From: Marthasterias glacialis
Taxonomy: Eukaryota > Echinodermata > Asteroidea > Forcipulatida > Asteriidae
Direction: 5' to 3'
DNA: 64,000 nt
Assembly: GCA_911728455.2 (NCBI GenBank)
Contig: OU452228.1
Coordinates: 10,030,629-10,094,628 of the forward strand
Of the stretch, positions 11,931 to 23,889 are shown piece by piece. The notes under the pieces were generated by a model, which was not told where the DNA came from, did not search any database, and worked only from the letters and a program-made list of their open reading frames with translations. A program made the translations under genes and the position numbers. Each line of letters begins with the position of its first letter. Within the stretch, counting starts at the first letter, position 1.

Positions 11931-12920
11931 TCGATTTATTTATTGTGATGTATGTTATAGTAGTGTATCAAGTACATTAGTACGTTATCTATAAGAAGTA
12001 TTTAGGAGTACAAACGGCATAATATTTTATGTCGTAAAAATTCCAAATTTAAAACATAGTAAAACCTTGCAGGATAAAGTACAAATATTGTAAATATATT
12101 TGGAAAATAAACGTTGCAGTAAAAAGCAAACAACTAGTGGTTGTTTTTACCGTCATGATGAAATGTTACTGTTTTGCTTTCAACTAAATTAATACTGCTT
12201 GCTAGTATTGAATAAAACTAAGCCAATTTCAACAACATTGTTTTGTGAAAGACTGCAACGAAATAATGATGACACCAAGTACAGGTGCTTAAATTGCTTG
12301 CCTTGCTCATGCGCCAGCAGCATCTCTATGACAGATATTCAAGGTGCTGTGTTGTGGTTGATTCGTCTCATAAAATCATTCTGAACAATCTACACAAGAT
12401 TAGAAATATTCGGCGCCATGCAGGAGTGTCATTCATGACAGACATTGCCTGCTGTCTTCATATATGTGTATGGGGCCTCTTTTTAAGGGGGGGGGGCAGA
12501 GGGGTTGATTTGCCCGAAATTTTACTCAGATAAAAACACAAGTACCAATTTCTAATGAAAAGTCCCTTTTTCCCCTTTCTTCATTTTGCTTTGCCCGAAT
12601 TTTCCCCCAATGTTTTGCCCGAATTTTGTTGGGGGCAATTGTCACCCTTGCCCCCTTGATCGCCCGCCATGGTTGTTTGGACACTAACATGATAAAATAA
12701 TTTTCCAGTGAATTTACCTTTGACACTTCTTCTATGAGTTGACGCTTCTGCCTGTGGTGGATGTTTCACAGTTTCATTGCTGTTCAATGATTTGTTTCCT
12801 GTTCGGGATTTTCACTTAAAGTTTCTCCAATATTTGAGTCATTTTCGCCATAGTCGCCGATAGTTCTGATCTGAGGGAATAGAACATTGAGGTAAAGCAT
12901 TTTTTTACTGGTCATATGAA
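11931..12920. other. Intergenic region between genes A and B
   Basis: No gene recognised. A G run at about 12487-12495 is followed by repeated 'tttgcccgaatttt' words (about 12510-12630) and a C-rich stretch. This looks like degenerate repeat sequence. Confidence 0.4.
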
Positions 12921-13317
12921 CAGTGGCGTAACTAAGGGGGGGGGGTGTCAAGGGGATAGTGCCCCCCCCCCCCCCCCCATTGATGTCCGTTTCCCCAATT
13001 TGAAATTTGAACGTTTGAGATTAAGAAATTACCTGAGTAAAATGTTACATTTTGTAAGCTTTTATGTAGTAGTTTCAATGTGTTTGTTTTTTTTTTGTTT
13101 TTTTTATACTATTTTTCTGTTTACACGCAGACAGTGTGTTTGTTTTCACCTCAATGTCAGATTATCTTATAAAAATAGTAAACGGCATAACAGGAGCGCT
13201 GAAAAGGGGTTTGTTTAGGGAAAAGTAAACTTTATTTATTAACCCAAAGTGCCGGCACCAGAAAAAAATGGTGCACCCCCTGGTGCCCTCTTAAATTTTA
13301 CCCTAGTTTTGCCGCTG
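12921..13317. mobile_element. hAT-like MITE with perfect 8-bp target site duplication, copy 2
   Basis: The left end CAGTGGCGTAACTAAGG and the right end CCCTAGTTTTGCCGCTG are inverted repeats of the same type as at 4115-4450. The exact direct repeat CATATGAA flanks it at 12913-12920 and 13318-13325. The interior contains long G and C runs, and no transposase is encoded. Confidence 0.9.
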
Positions 13318-13424
13318 CATATGAAAGAGAGTTGTGAAGAATGGCTGTTGCAAACTGCTCTAACTCGATTTACTTTTACTGAGAAGTGTGTAATTCATAA
13401 TGACTGAACAGAAAGAACTTTTTT

Positions 13425-13675
13425 TCTACCCTACACCGACGTAAGAAAAGCACTGTTTACTAAGTGCTTTCCCCGAGTCCGACGGGTGGGGGTTTGGGGG
13501 GGGGGTTGAAATCTACAGGCATACTAATCGAGTGGGAATTCTAGTGGTAAGATATCTGCACTAGAATCACAGGGGGTGTGGGGTTGCTTCCCACCAGAAA
13601 GTAGTATGCCTTTGGATTTTTTTTTCCTTCAGGACTCTGGAAAGCACCGACATCGGTGAAGGGTAAAAACCAAAA
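13425..13675. mobile_element. tRNA-derived SINE-like repeat, degraded
   Basis: It contains 'ctagtggtaagatatctgc' (A-box-like), 'tcaggactctggaaagcacc' and a terminal 'accgacatcggtgaagggt'/'accctacaccgacgtaag' inverted pair. These match the SINE at 37010-37262 and the insert at 10702-11043. G runs interrupt it. Confidence 0.5.
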
Positions 13676-14001
13676 ATATATGATTAAGTTCTTAAAAGTG
13701 ATTTTTGTTTATGAACTGTAACTCCACCTCGACAGACAACATCATTATTATCACTCTAATATTTTCATTTCCTTGAAATAAACCTGGCAACAGAAGTCCA
13801 TACACTCACCCACTACCACCCGAACCTACATACTTTGAGATTGTCTGTTATGTGGAACAGTTATTGACAAATCCCAGCGGCTCAGCAAACATGTATTACC
13901 TACTTCTTTGAGTGCTTAATGCGTGCAATCAGCTATGTTTGCAATACAGTGGTTAATTCTGCTCATATAAATAACTGTGTGTGGCTGGACATTCCTGTGG
14001 C

Positions 14002-14008
14002 TATAAAG
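14002..14008 (+). promoter_or_regulatory. Candidate TATA box of gene B
   Basis: The sequence GGCTATAAAGTAGAGG contains a good TATAAA match about 395 nt before the start codon of gene B. It implies a transcription start near 14030 and a 5'UTR of about 370 nt. Sequence match only. Confidence 0.4.
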
Positions 14009-14398
14009 TAGAGGTAACCCGCTTTGAATAAGAGCGCCGTTTCATTGTTATAGAGCTATCTCTACACAACTACTGGCAAGGACGAGATTTTCTTTTCTTG
14101 GCCCGAAGTCACTGCAGTATAAATGATTTGGTGCTAAACACAAGAGGTCGAAAATACACTTGTGGCAGACGGCGTGGGTATATAGCACACACAGTACTGT
14201 TTACTTCAAGTGAATGAACTATATTGTTTGCATGTATATCGGAGTCTCACTGAAAAGATGTTTTCATGAGTATATTTTGCTGCACCATCTTTTAGGATAA
14301 CGGAAGCTGATGCAGTGAGACAGAGTGTTTTTGCCAATTGTCTATATCGTTGGACGTAACCCCTCATCGGTGTCCGACGACTGTTCGGGACAATAATT

Positions 14399-17300
14399 AT
14401 GAGAGTCACACTCGTCATTTTACTTTGCTTCATTGATGAATTTGGAAATGCCGAAGCTGAACCAGTTGTTAATACAACAGCGGGGGAAGTCAGGGGGCGT
14501 GTCGTGCCACCGCCATCGGCCCTGCAGTCGACGGTCTCCGAATCTCAGTTTGGTACGGTCAGTCAGTTTCTCGGCATACCGTATGCCGAAGCTCCTACCG
14601 GTCGTCTTCGGTTCGCCAAACCAGTCCCGAAGATTCCTTGGAGCGGTGTTCGGGACGCCCAGCTCTTTGGACCGGGTTGCCCCCAGGATGCCGCTGTAAA
14701 TGTCAGCACTGACGAAGACTGCTTGTTTCTGAACATCTACGTACCAGACAATGCAGTCAATGCTTCCGGCCATGTACCAGTCATGGTATGGATCCATGGC
14801 GGTTCTTTTGTAAGTGGACAAGGAGCATTATACGATGCTACACTTTTTTCTCTACTTGGTGAAGTGGTAGTAGTGACTATTAACTACCGACTAGGAATAC
14901 TTGGGTTTCTCAGTACTGCTGATGACCGCATGCCGGGGAACTACGGCCTATGGGATCAGAGGCTGGCATTACACTGGGTGAAAGAAAACATTGGAAACTT
15001 TGGAGGTGATTCAGACCAGATAACCATCTTTGGCGAGTCGGCAGGAAGTTTCAGTGTCACCTATCAAATGGTGACTCCATTGAACAACATAGATCTCTTC
15101 CAGCGTGCCATCGCTTCGAGTGGCGTAGCAGCAGTGGGTCTCCAACTCACCTACGACGGGGAGCAAGTACGCCACCAAGCCGTCCAGATTGCAACAGCTC
15201 TTGGATGTCACAACGCATCAACATTTTCTTTACTGGCCTGTCTCCGAGAGGTACCGCTGAGCTCCCTCATCCCCAACACCAATCTCCTCGAATATCCCAT
15301 CGTGATAGACGGCGAGTTCATCTCAGATCGAATCGACGAACTGCTATCCGTACAACATTTTTCACAGTACGATCTTCTCGTGGGAACCAGTAGCAACGAG
15401 GGTTCTGTTGTCATCCCATCATTTGGTGCCCGGGAGTTGAGTACCACAGACTTTTATCAATCGTTTGGAATATGGATGCATGGGATCTGCCAGTGTAGTA
15501 ACGCTGAATCCTTAACAGACGTGGGTCAGATCGTGTATGCGACTGAGACGAGGTACACAGATCCTTCAGAAAATGCCAGAATACTTTTCGATCTTATAGG
15601 GGATTCGTATTTCACCGCGCCAGCCGTGAACTTCCTCCAACAGCACGCCTCGACTTCGGCAGCCGGCGTGAACACGTACTCGTACTATCTGACTTATGAC
15701 GAAGGCAAAGAGACATTGATACCTGCCGAGTTCTTGGAAGCCATACCAGGATCACCTCATGGCATTACTCCTGGATTTATCTTCGGGAATGCATTGGCGT
15801 CGGGATCCTCTTCTGATGCCACGGCAAGATTCTCCCAAGACATCATAGCATACTGGACAAACTTTGCTAAATTTGGGTAAGTTTAAACACTGTTCTTGTT
15901 TGTGTCATGTTGGTCAGCTAAAACCCACCATGAAATCATTACGCTAGTACTGAAAACAGTTTTGTTTTTAGATACAAGTATATATTCAATTTTATTGAAG
16001 TCGTTAATACAATCCTGACGACACGATCATGTTTACAAGCTCATTTTTGATACCATTCTTAAAGCCCCAGCTAAACATTGGTAAACTGACTGTAAACGCT
16101 TCCATTCTTTGCACAAATCAAGATATTTGTAATACAACCAATCTGTGAAAATGTCACCTCATTTATTTTATTATATTTATTTTTTTATTTTAAATCTTTG
16201 GACGCGTATTTATATGATTTACAACTTAAAATGCCCAGGTCGAGACAAAAGTTAAAAACAACTGTCACAAGAGATGTGTCCAACCCAAAAACCGTAAAAG
16301 CTACAACCTATAAAATCAGTAAAATATAAATTGAAAACTGTAAAAGTTAAACACTGAAGAAAAAAAAAAGGAAAAAAAATACCAAACAATAAAAAAAAGT
16401 AAAAGCCACAACACCCCACCAATGAATAAAAGGGAAAAACTTTGAAACACTCAAAGGGTTGAAGAAGACAAAAAAGATTAAACAAAAAGGCATAAAAAAT
16501 AAAGTCGTTGTTTCATTTGCGAGAAAACGGTAAAAACATATCAGCATTTTTGGCAGAGTTTTCGTCTCACTGAGACAAAAAACTAATTTTGGATCATATT
16601 TCATGTATTATTTAAAAACGATAACATTTCAGGCAAGTGGGATTGTCTGTGTTGGTTGGTCGGGCCGTGGTTGCCAGCGAGATGGACCGTGAACCGGACG
16701 AGCGGGCGATAGTAATTGGGAAATCCTTCAAAGTATAGGCACCTTCGAAAACACGTTGTCTTTTTTTTGTGTGCACAGTATTCGAGGGGAGATGTGTTTC
16801 CAGACCAATAATTGTTTACACAGTTAATTTTGGATCGTCAATTGTACATGCACGGTGAAGACCGTAGTAATCAAATTATTGTTATGACCGTTTTTATTTC
16901 TTTTATTACCGGTACACGCCAATCTAGAACTTAAGTACATATTATTAAAGAGGGAGTGATTCTCTTGCATATCAAAACGTAATTGAGACCGAGTAACGAT
17001 GCGACCATAAGATATATATCATTGTACTGTAATGAAAAAGCTTTTAAAGGGACATGGGTGAAAGGAAATGAAAAAATTCGAACGAAAAAAAAAATCTGCG
17101 TTCGATAATCTTCGTTCAAACGAAAATAAATCTTCGTTGGAACGAACTGCAAATATTGTCACAAAAACCAGTTAAGCGACAAACTTTATCTTGGTTATAA
17201 ATATGTTTCAGTCATTAAATTATTGTTGTTTTTCCGGAGTTCAATCAATGTTAACTCTTTTTTATGATTTCTTGAAGACACATCGCCTGACATTTGGATT

Positions 17301-19836
17301 AAAACTTTAAACAAAGTTGAGGGAACGAATAGTTATGTTAAGCCATTGGCAAGGCAATGTTTCCTTGTTTCCCCCTTTTTACAGAGATCCGAATGAGGCG
17401 GGTCTGCCGGAGTGGCCCAAGTTTGACGCTGAGAATGAGACTTATCTCATCCTGGAACCTAACATCACAACTGGACAGCACCTCAAGGCAGATAAAGTGG
17501 CCTTCTGGGGAGAGTACGTCAAAAGGGCTTCTGAACCCTTGAACCAAAACACTTGCTCGATCAAAGTCCCTGTTAGAAGAGGAACAAGTACAACGCCTGA
17601 TAATAAAACTGTAGAGATTACAAGTAAAGATGGCGAAGTATTAGGGTCGGTTATTGGTGTCATACGGATCTCAGACGAGGCTCTGGGCGGTGAAGAGATT
17701 GCCGAGTTTCTAGGAATACCATATGCAAGACCCCCGATCGGGGATTTACGATACCGAGCTCCACAAGACACAGGACCATGGGGAGATGAGCCACTTGGAA
17801 TACCCGATAAACTACCCCCTGCCTGTCCTCAAGCCATCCCACAAGATCCCTGGATGGTTCGCGCTGGATTGACAGAAGTCAGTGAAGACTGTCTAACTCT
17901 CAACATCTATGCTCCACTTGTGGCCGATAATTCTTCCTTACCAGTCGTGATTTTCATCCATCCTGGTGGAGGAACTGTCGGTACATCATCTGTTTACGAT
18001 GCTGTACCTCTGTCATCTAAAATCGAAGCTGTCGTAGTTGTCATTAACCATCGTCTTGGAGCATTAGGATTCTTGAGTACTGAGGATGAAGTAGCTCCTG
18101 GAAACTATGGATTGCAGGACGCGTTGGCTTCTCTCAAATGGGTCAATAAGTATATTGAAAGCTTCGCAGGTGATTCTAACCGCGTCACTGTAATCGGTCA
18201 TGGATCTGGGTCGGTTATTGCACACTTACTTGTTATGTCAGAGAAGGCAGAAGGGCTTTTTCAGCGAGTTATTCTAATGAGCGCCTCTGGTCTCGTCCGT
18301 CCTCTTTCGAATCCTGTCCAACCAAGTCCTAGTGAGCAAGCTAGAACCCTTGCCAGCAGTGTAGGCTGTCTGGTAAATACAAGTGAATTAATGATCAAGT
18401 GCCTGCGTGAAAAGCCTGCCCTGGACGTTGCAGGTAGCAGCAGGTATTTCCCATTAGAGATCCCATTTCGACCAGTAATCAACGGAGATATTCTGACTGA
18501 CGATCCAAGGACCTTGTTGAAATCAGGAAAAATCAACAACGTAGACTTGATCATAGGAATGACAAAGGACGAAGTCTCAGCAGTTTCATTCCCACTCTTT
18601 TTCAGCGACATAAGTTTCTGTCCAACTCAAGAGGAAGCCGAAGGACTGATTGCAGTCGCCAGTCGGGCTTCATTCAATAACGCTGAGAAGGCAGCCATAG
18701 CTTTCTCTGCAGAGTATCTTAGCAGGAAAGGATTTGAGGACGATTGTCTTACGAGAGGGAGTGTCAGACAATTCATGCAAGATATGTTGACTGTGTCACC
18801 CACATTGGAATCAGCTAAGCTTCATGCTGCTTTAGGAAATGACGTATTTCTCTATTCATTTGATCACGAAGCAACCTCTCACTATTATAGCTATCTTCCC
18901 CCGCAAGCAGGACCTGCTTTTGGTGATGATCTTCAGTTCCTGTTTGGAGATCCTTACAGTTCCCACTTTGATGAATACAAGCTCACCTACCGACTCCAGG
19001 ATAAGCAGATGAGCTTAGAGATGATGACCTTGTGGAAGAACTTTATACACGATGGGTAAGTTCCAAAACCTTTTTTGTGGATTTAAGTGGCCTGTAGTTC
19101 AGTTGTTATTGTCCAACTAAACCTGGTAAATAGCAAGGGAAAAGTGAAAAATATGACTTTATTGTCATTCATCGTGATATGAACAATCAGAACTTGATTC
19201 TGAATAATGTTAGCATAGTCGAAGTAATGAAGTACTTGTTTCCACTCAAAAATTGGCGGGAATAGACAAGAATAGGGTAAGTTTAGGGGAGTGAATAATA
19301 ACCTTGAACTGTTGTAATCTGTGTATGACTGTGATGTTTCCAACAGACATCCCGGACAGTCAATTTCCGGTGTCGAGTGGCCATCTTATGATTCAGACAA
19401 TATGGAGTTCATGCGTTTGGGACACTGCCCTGTGGTCCACTCTGGGCTTGGCGACAACTGGCAGCACACCCTCGGTTTCTGGTCGGACTTGTTACCGTCC
19501 ATAACAGCGCCCTCTCCGGTTCCATCGAGGTCAACTACACCACCGGTAGTCACCGCTGAGGAGGAGGATCAGCAATCTTGCAACATCGGGGAAGGTCTCG
19601 GGCTGAATCTCTCCCCAAATGAAGCTGACACTCTGATTCAGGTCCTGATCGGGGTCTTGATAGCAAGCCTTGTTCTGTCTGTTTTATTATTTGCAGGATG
19701 TTTGACGTACAGGTCCCGTTTAACCAGCTTGGAGGCAAAGTCAAACTGTCATGGGGTTTACACAGAGCCATTGGGGGAAAATATGGTGCACACTTCCACC
19801 AACAATGGAAACGAGGAATTAAGTTCAAGGTTATAG
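14399..19836 (+). CDS. Gene B: two-headed membrane-anchored carboxylesterase, paralogue of gene A
   Basis: Exons 14399-15876, 17385-19055 and 19347-19836 join in frame (3639 nt, 1212 residues). Both introns are phase 2 with GTAAGT donors and TTTACAG/CCAACAG acceptors. A signal peptide spans residues 1-20. Head 1 has Ser214 (GESAG), Glu334 (SNEGS) and His454 (SPHG), so the triad is complete, with the oxyanion HGGSF. Head 2 starts in exon 2 after a linker. It has Gly766 where the nucleophile Ser should be (GHGSGS) and Phe in place of the catalytic His (PAFGDDL), so it is a predicted non-enzyme. Exon 3 gives the end of head 2, a Thr/Pro-rich stalk, a transmembrane helix (about 1146-1171) and a tail of about 40 residues ending SSRL, which fits a class I PDZ ligand pattern. 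Exon 2 is nearly identical to exon 2 of gene A; exons 1 and 3 are clearly diverged. Same likely role as A. Confidence 0.88.
15877..17384 (+). other. Intron 1 of gene B, carrying a MITE
   Basis: Begins GTAAGTTT and ends CTTTTTACAG, phase 2. It is unrelated in sequence to intron 1 of gene A. A split copy of MITE family 1 lies inside. The remainder shows no exon. Confidence 0.8.
16059..16636. mobile_element. MITE family 1 copy, interrupted, inside intron 1 of gene B
   Basis: The left part (16059 to about 16180) begins TTAAAGCCCCAGCTAAAC and continues with 'ttccattctttgcacaaatc'. The right part (about 16505-16636) has 'tttcatttgcgagaaaacgg' and the core 'gtctcactgagac'. Between them lies about 300 bp of A-rich sequence not found in other copies. 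The far terminus is missing. Confidence 0.7.
19056..19346 (+). other. Intron 2 of gene B (291 bp)
   Basis: Begins GTAAGTTCC and ends GTTTCCAACAG, phase 2. It joins FIHDG to HPG at the same position as intron 2 of gene A. No sequence similarity to that intron is apparent. Confidence 0.85.
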
Positions 19837-20161
19837 TCGGACCTGAAAATAAGAGTTGTCACCCGTAAAATAGCCCGTCGATTTTTCGAAGTTATGTACT
19901 TCTAAATGAGCTTAGAATCGTGAAAGATTTAATGCCGTCGAATATTATGAATATCAGATGCCGGTACCGCTTTTAGACGGTGCGTATGTTTAAGTTTAGG
20001 TACCGGTTCCATCATCACTTAGCTAGACCCTTGATTTGTCATAATATATTGACATAATTATAATACGTACAACAAAAAGGTGTATAAGATTAATGCAATC
20101 CATTTACTTGTATTAAAAATCGTTTGGCCATGGGATCCAGGTCCAACTAGCGTTGGTGCTT

Positions 20162-20167
20162 AATAAA
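20162..20167 (+). terminator. Possible poly(A) signal of gene B
   Basis: AATAAA about 325 nt after the stop codon of gene B is the nearest canonical hexamer downstream. Sequence match only. Confidence 0.35.
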
Positions 20168-20394
20168 AATCAGTATTAAATGTAGTTTTTTTTTGTTTTT
20201 TTTTTACTTACACTTTCTTTGTTATAACCAACCTCCCCCCCCAAAAAAAAAAAATAAATAAAAAAAAAAAAAAAAATGAGATTACACTTTTGCACCTATT
20301 GCGGTTTTATAAGGGCATCACAAAACACACAAATACATGAAACTTATGAATCGTTATTGCGACCATGACTTTTTGTGATTTATTTGTTTGATTT

Positions 20395-20530
20395 ATTGAT
20401 TTTGTTGATCTGTTTGATTTATTTGATTTATTTGATTTATTTGATTTATTTGATTTATTTGATTTATTTGATTTATTTGATTTATTTGATTTATTTGATT
20501 TATTTGATTTATTTGATTTAATTGATTTGT
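20395..20530. repeat. GATTTATTT tandem microsatellite
   Basis: About 13 near-perfect copies of a 9-bp GATTTATTT unit lie in a wider T-rich zone (20340-20700). The array degrades to TATTC and TTTAT variants on its right side. No coding potential. Confidence 0.9.
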
Positions 20531-20759
20531 TTCATTTATTTCATTAATTTGATTTATTCGGTCTATTCGGTTTATTCGGTCTATTTTATTTATTTTATTT
20601 ACTGTATTAACTTTATTTACTCTGTTTACATTGTTTACATTGTGTACTAAGTTTATTTTGTTTATTTATGTTATTTTGTTCATTTTTTTTTTTTTTTTTA
20701 ATTCTTTGTATTCCTTTACTTATTCTTTTTTTTCGGAGGTCGGTCTTTTTTCGCAAGGC

Positions 20760-21290
20760 AACGCGTTTTCAACGAACTGTATGAATGATGAGCATTTCAC
20801 GGGGTAGGTTTATGAAAGCCCAACTATAGAGGGGGGGGGGGGGCTTGAGCAGTTGATATGCTCCCCTTTCAATGTCTTGCATCAACACCTGCAAACACAT
20901 CATCTCCTCTTTTGCCCAAATGGAAACGGTTTCAATCAAGCATTCACTCAATACACACCGCACCGTCTAGACCCGTAGTTTCCAGCAGCCATGTAGCAGA
21001 GCTTGTGGCGCCCCACGTTCAAGCTGTTAGATTCGCGCCTACTCATCCCCTCCCCTCCCCCTACTGTAACAGACTAGCAGTGGTAATCGATGCTCCCTGC
21101 CTGTGAGTCTGGCGAAGGCTTTTTTTCTTTTCTTTTGGGTCCATTAAGCGAACAGCCGGCGGAAATTTCAACCAGTCGGGTTATTTTGGCGTAGTTTTCG
21201 GAAGCTTCGAGGAGACACCATTTTCATCGAGATGTGTAGTTTTTTTTTTTAATCTGGGGACACTTGTTACAGGTTTGGAGGTCTGGTTAA
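20760..21290. other. Intergenic, no gene recognised
   Basis: Holds a G run at about 20831-20843 and a C-rich stretch. The open frames here have no family motif. Confidence 0.4.
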
Positions 21291-21852
21291 GTTAAAGGTA
21301 TTCACCTTGTATTTATTATTATTATTATTATTATTTTAAGTTTGGTGAATTATATTGATGTTTTTATTTTATACCGTTTTTCTATAATTGCTGTACAACC
21401 ATTCAGTTGGGGAATAAACATTTTGTGCCTTCCTGTATATTTCTACAAGAATTAATTTCGTTAAAACTATTAGACTTCAAGAACACCCACAAAAATAGGT
21501 CACTTGCTGACATGGCTGGATTCCTTTTATGATGTTATCATTACATACTGTACTCATTAGCTATTCCAGAGGTAGATAAGCTGTTCTTAGGATCCCGTTT
21601 TAGTGGGGGGGGGGGGACACGAAAAATCGGTTCATGGTTCGTAGGCAAGTAGTGCCTGGTCATTTTATTTTATCAGGCTTCGATTGTGGCAATCAAAATA
21701 AGAAATGGTTATTTAGGAGGGCCTTCAATTCAAAATGCTATTTTCTGGACGGAAATATTTCTGTCTTGACGATTGGATACTGATATGTAATTCAGAATGA
21801 AACTTGTTAATGTTTCCCCCGTGTGCTTTCCTTTATTGTACGTTGTCTATAA

Positions 21853-22068
21853 AGGTTTGGTGAATTACTAAGTATTGATTTTTTTATTTTACACCTTTTA
21901 ATTGGTGCACAATAATTCAGTTCGAAAAGTAGAAGAAAAAAATGGTCCCTTCCTGTATTTTTTTCACACGATTTATCTTCTTTAAAAATAATAGAATTAT
22001 TGCATAATAATTAAAAGGTGTACAATAAAATCGTCAGTTTGCTTAGTAATTCACCAATGCTTTAAGTT
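21853..22068. repeat. Inverted-repeat element, MITE-like
   Basis: The left arm 'ttggtgaattactaagt...acaccttttaattg' and the right arm 'aattaaaaggtgtaca...cttagtaattcaccaa' are inverted copies. A diverged third copy of the arm ('tttggtgaattatattgatg') lies at about 21340-21420, so this is a dispersed or locally duplicated element. Confidence 0.6.
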
Positions 22069-22201
22069 CTCTACACAAAAGGCGAGGAAAAATTAATCTA
22101 ATAAATAAATGTACATTCCGGGTTTCCGTTGGCCATTTTGAAGTGAATTTGTTTATGGGTGTTATTAGATACAAAGTATTAAGTATAAAGTCACAGTCCT
22201 A

Positions 22202-22429
22202 ATGGACGACTCACCAGCAGACTCTACTGCAGCCAGAGAGGCGGTTGTCCAACCCAATGGCCACCGAGGAATGCATCAATCGGATGGAAAAAGTGATGAC
22301 TGCTCAATTACTTCGGAAAGGAAGGAAACGAAGAGAAAAAAACTGTACTCTGAAGCTATAGACCACATTGTCCGGCGGAGAAGTGCAGCCTGGGTCGCGG
22401 CCGAATTGACGGTGGAGGTTGTTTCTTAG
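22202..22429 (+). CDS. Unrecognised hydrophilic ORF, possible small exon
   Basis: An ATG-initiated frame of 75 codons encodes a polar protein rich in Ser, Asp, Lys and Arg, with a basic ETKRKKLYSEA stretch around the middle. Its composition is less like random AT-rich translation than neighbouring frames, and TATAAAG lies close upstream (about 22185). It has no recognised domain, no clear donor site and no relation to the esterases. It could be a chance frame. Confidence 0.2.
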   Translation: MDDSPADSTAAREAVVQPNGHRGMHQSDGKSDDCSITSERKETKRKKLYSEAIDHIVRRRSAAWVAAELTVEVVS

Positions 22430-23477
22430 GACAGCCTATGCTTCAACGCATGATAACGTGGTGAGGCAGAGCCACGGCCACAGCCGCCGATTCGGAAACG
22501 GTCTTGCCTTCATTCCTTGTTTTGCATTTCGGACTGCAACACACCGTTACGCTTGAATGGGCATAGGCATGTTACTTGTTCTCAGACAATGCTACATAAA
22601 TGTCGAGCCCCCCCCCCCCCCCACACACACACACACAAACAAACAAAAAAGAACCAAAAACAAAACCCAAATTCACATGGAAGGGCACTGGACATTCCAA
22701 CATTCCCAAGGGTTTCTGAACTCGCTACAAAAGGTTGGAAAGCCAACCAATTCGCAGATCGTGCAGTCGGTTGCTTACAGAATTTTAAATGTCATTTGAA
22801 TTTGACACCTCCCCAAAACAATAAATAAATACATGAATAAATAAATGGCACCCCCCCCCCCCCCCGCCCTAGAGGCTCAGTTCTAACTACTCAATCTGTC
22901 TGTGTTGAACCGTTCAAGTCTCACCTAATGCGGTGTTACTTTTCTGTAAAGTAAAGGGAGCGCATAATTAATATCAAGCTTCTAAGTTTTCAACTGTACA
23001 TTTTGGACCTTGCCTGTCACTTTACAATGATGAATGAGCGCCCTCTTGTGAAACTACTATTTGATTATCCGTTTACCAATCTAAAAATGTAATATATTCA
23101 AAACCACAGTCGTCTGACAAAACAAAATATTGTCTGAGCTATAAACATATTACTTCTTACATCAAATAACGCTGTTGAAAACCAGTAGTATAAGTTCCCT
23201 TTAATTTCACTGTCGATGTCATTCACGCAGTGTGTACATTCTAATCTGTGAAGTATTTACCCAATCGGATGCGCTGAACAAGCAAGAGGAAATGTTGACC
23301 CCGGCGCCGGGGTCCCTGCTCCGAAATAACCAGTTTCTTGAAAAACACTTCGGGATTTTTGGAACATGTTTTAAAGGTGAAATATAGGAATAGTAGTTAT
23401 CGAGAATAGAATGACTAGGTTCTATGTTTTAAAGTTCACTATTTAACAACTTTATGTTTGGGGTGAACAAAGAAGGT
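22430..23477. other. Intergenic, no gene recognised
   Basis: Contains C runs at about 22609-22621 and 22851-22865, a short CA stretch and nothing else I can name. Confidence 0.4.
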
Positions 23478-23549
23478 TGACTGGAGCGGGATTTGAACCT
23501 GCGACCCCCGGATTAACGTGCCGGTGTTCATACCAACAGAGCTATCTAA
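23478..23549 (-). mobile_element. tRNA-like head of a SINE or tRNA pseudogene
   Basis: On the minus strand the segment reads as a tRNA-like body: A box TAGCTCTGTTGGTA, a possible anticodon stem with CCGG/CCGG, and B box GGTTCAAATCC. The anticodon loop lacks the usual T33, and no matching acceptor stem is convincing. I call it a tRNA-derived SINE head or pseudogene rather than a gene. It abuts MITE copy 3. Confidence 0.6.
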
Positions 23550-23563
23550 GAGAAGTCCTTCAC

Positions 23564-23889
23564 AAAGCTCAACATTGGTAAGAATGAAAAACATAAAATG
23601 TTTGTAGAAAACTTCCCTTGAAATACTTCTGCCTGAAGTGTCATCGGTTTTGAATAATAAATAATATAAGTTCCAACATTTAATTTTCGTCTCATGTGAG
23701 ACCAAAACTCTGCCTCAGACTGCGTAATAAAACATAATACTATAATGCATTTTTACCGTTTTTGCTCGCAAACGAAGCAACGAAAAAAAGCTGACATTTT
23801 CACAGGTTGCTTTCATTACATATATTTTGATTTGTGCAAAGAATGGAAGCATTTACATACACTTTACCAATGTTGAGCTGGGTCTTTAA
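23564..23889. mobile_element. MITE family 1, copy 3, nearly complete
   Basis: The left end 'aaagctcaacattggtaag' and the right end 'taccaatgttgagctgggtc' are inverted repeats. The interior carries the family blocks 'ctgcctgaagtgtcatcg' and 'cgtctcatgtgagac'. Its length matches the copies at 42196 and 63093. Confidence 0.85.

Noticed and set aside
14420..14821. Minus-strand frame of 133 codons over gene B exon 1
   Set aside because: Antisense shadow of a strong esterase exon with no motif of its own.
23478..23549. Possible tRNA gene
   Set aside because: A and B boxes are good, but the anticodon loop lacks T33 and the acceptor stem does not pair well. A SINE head or pseudogene fits better.
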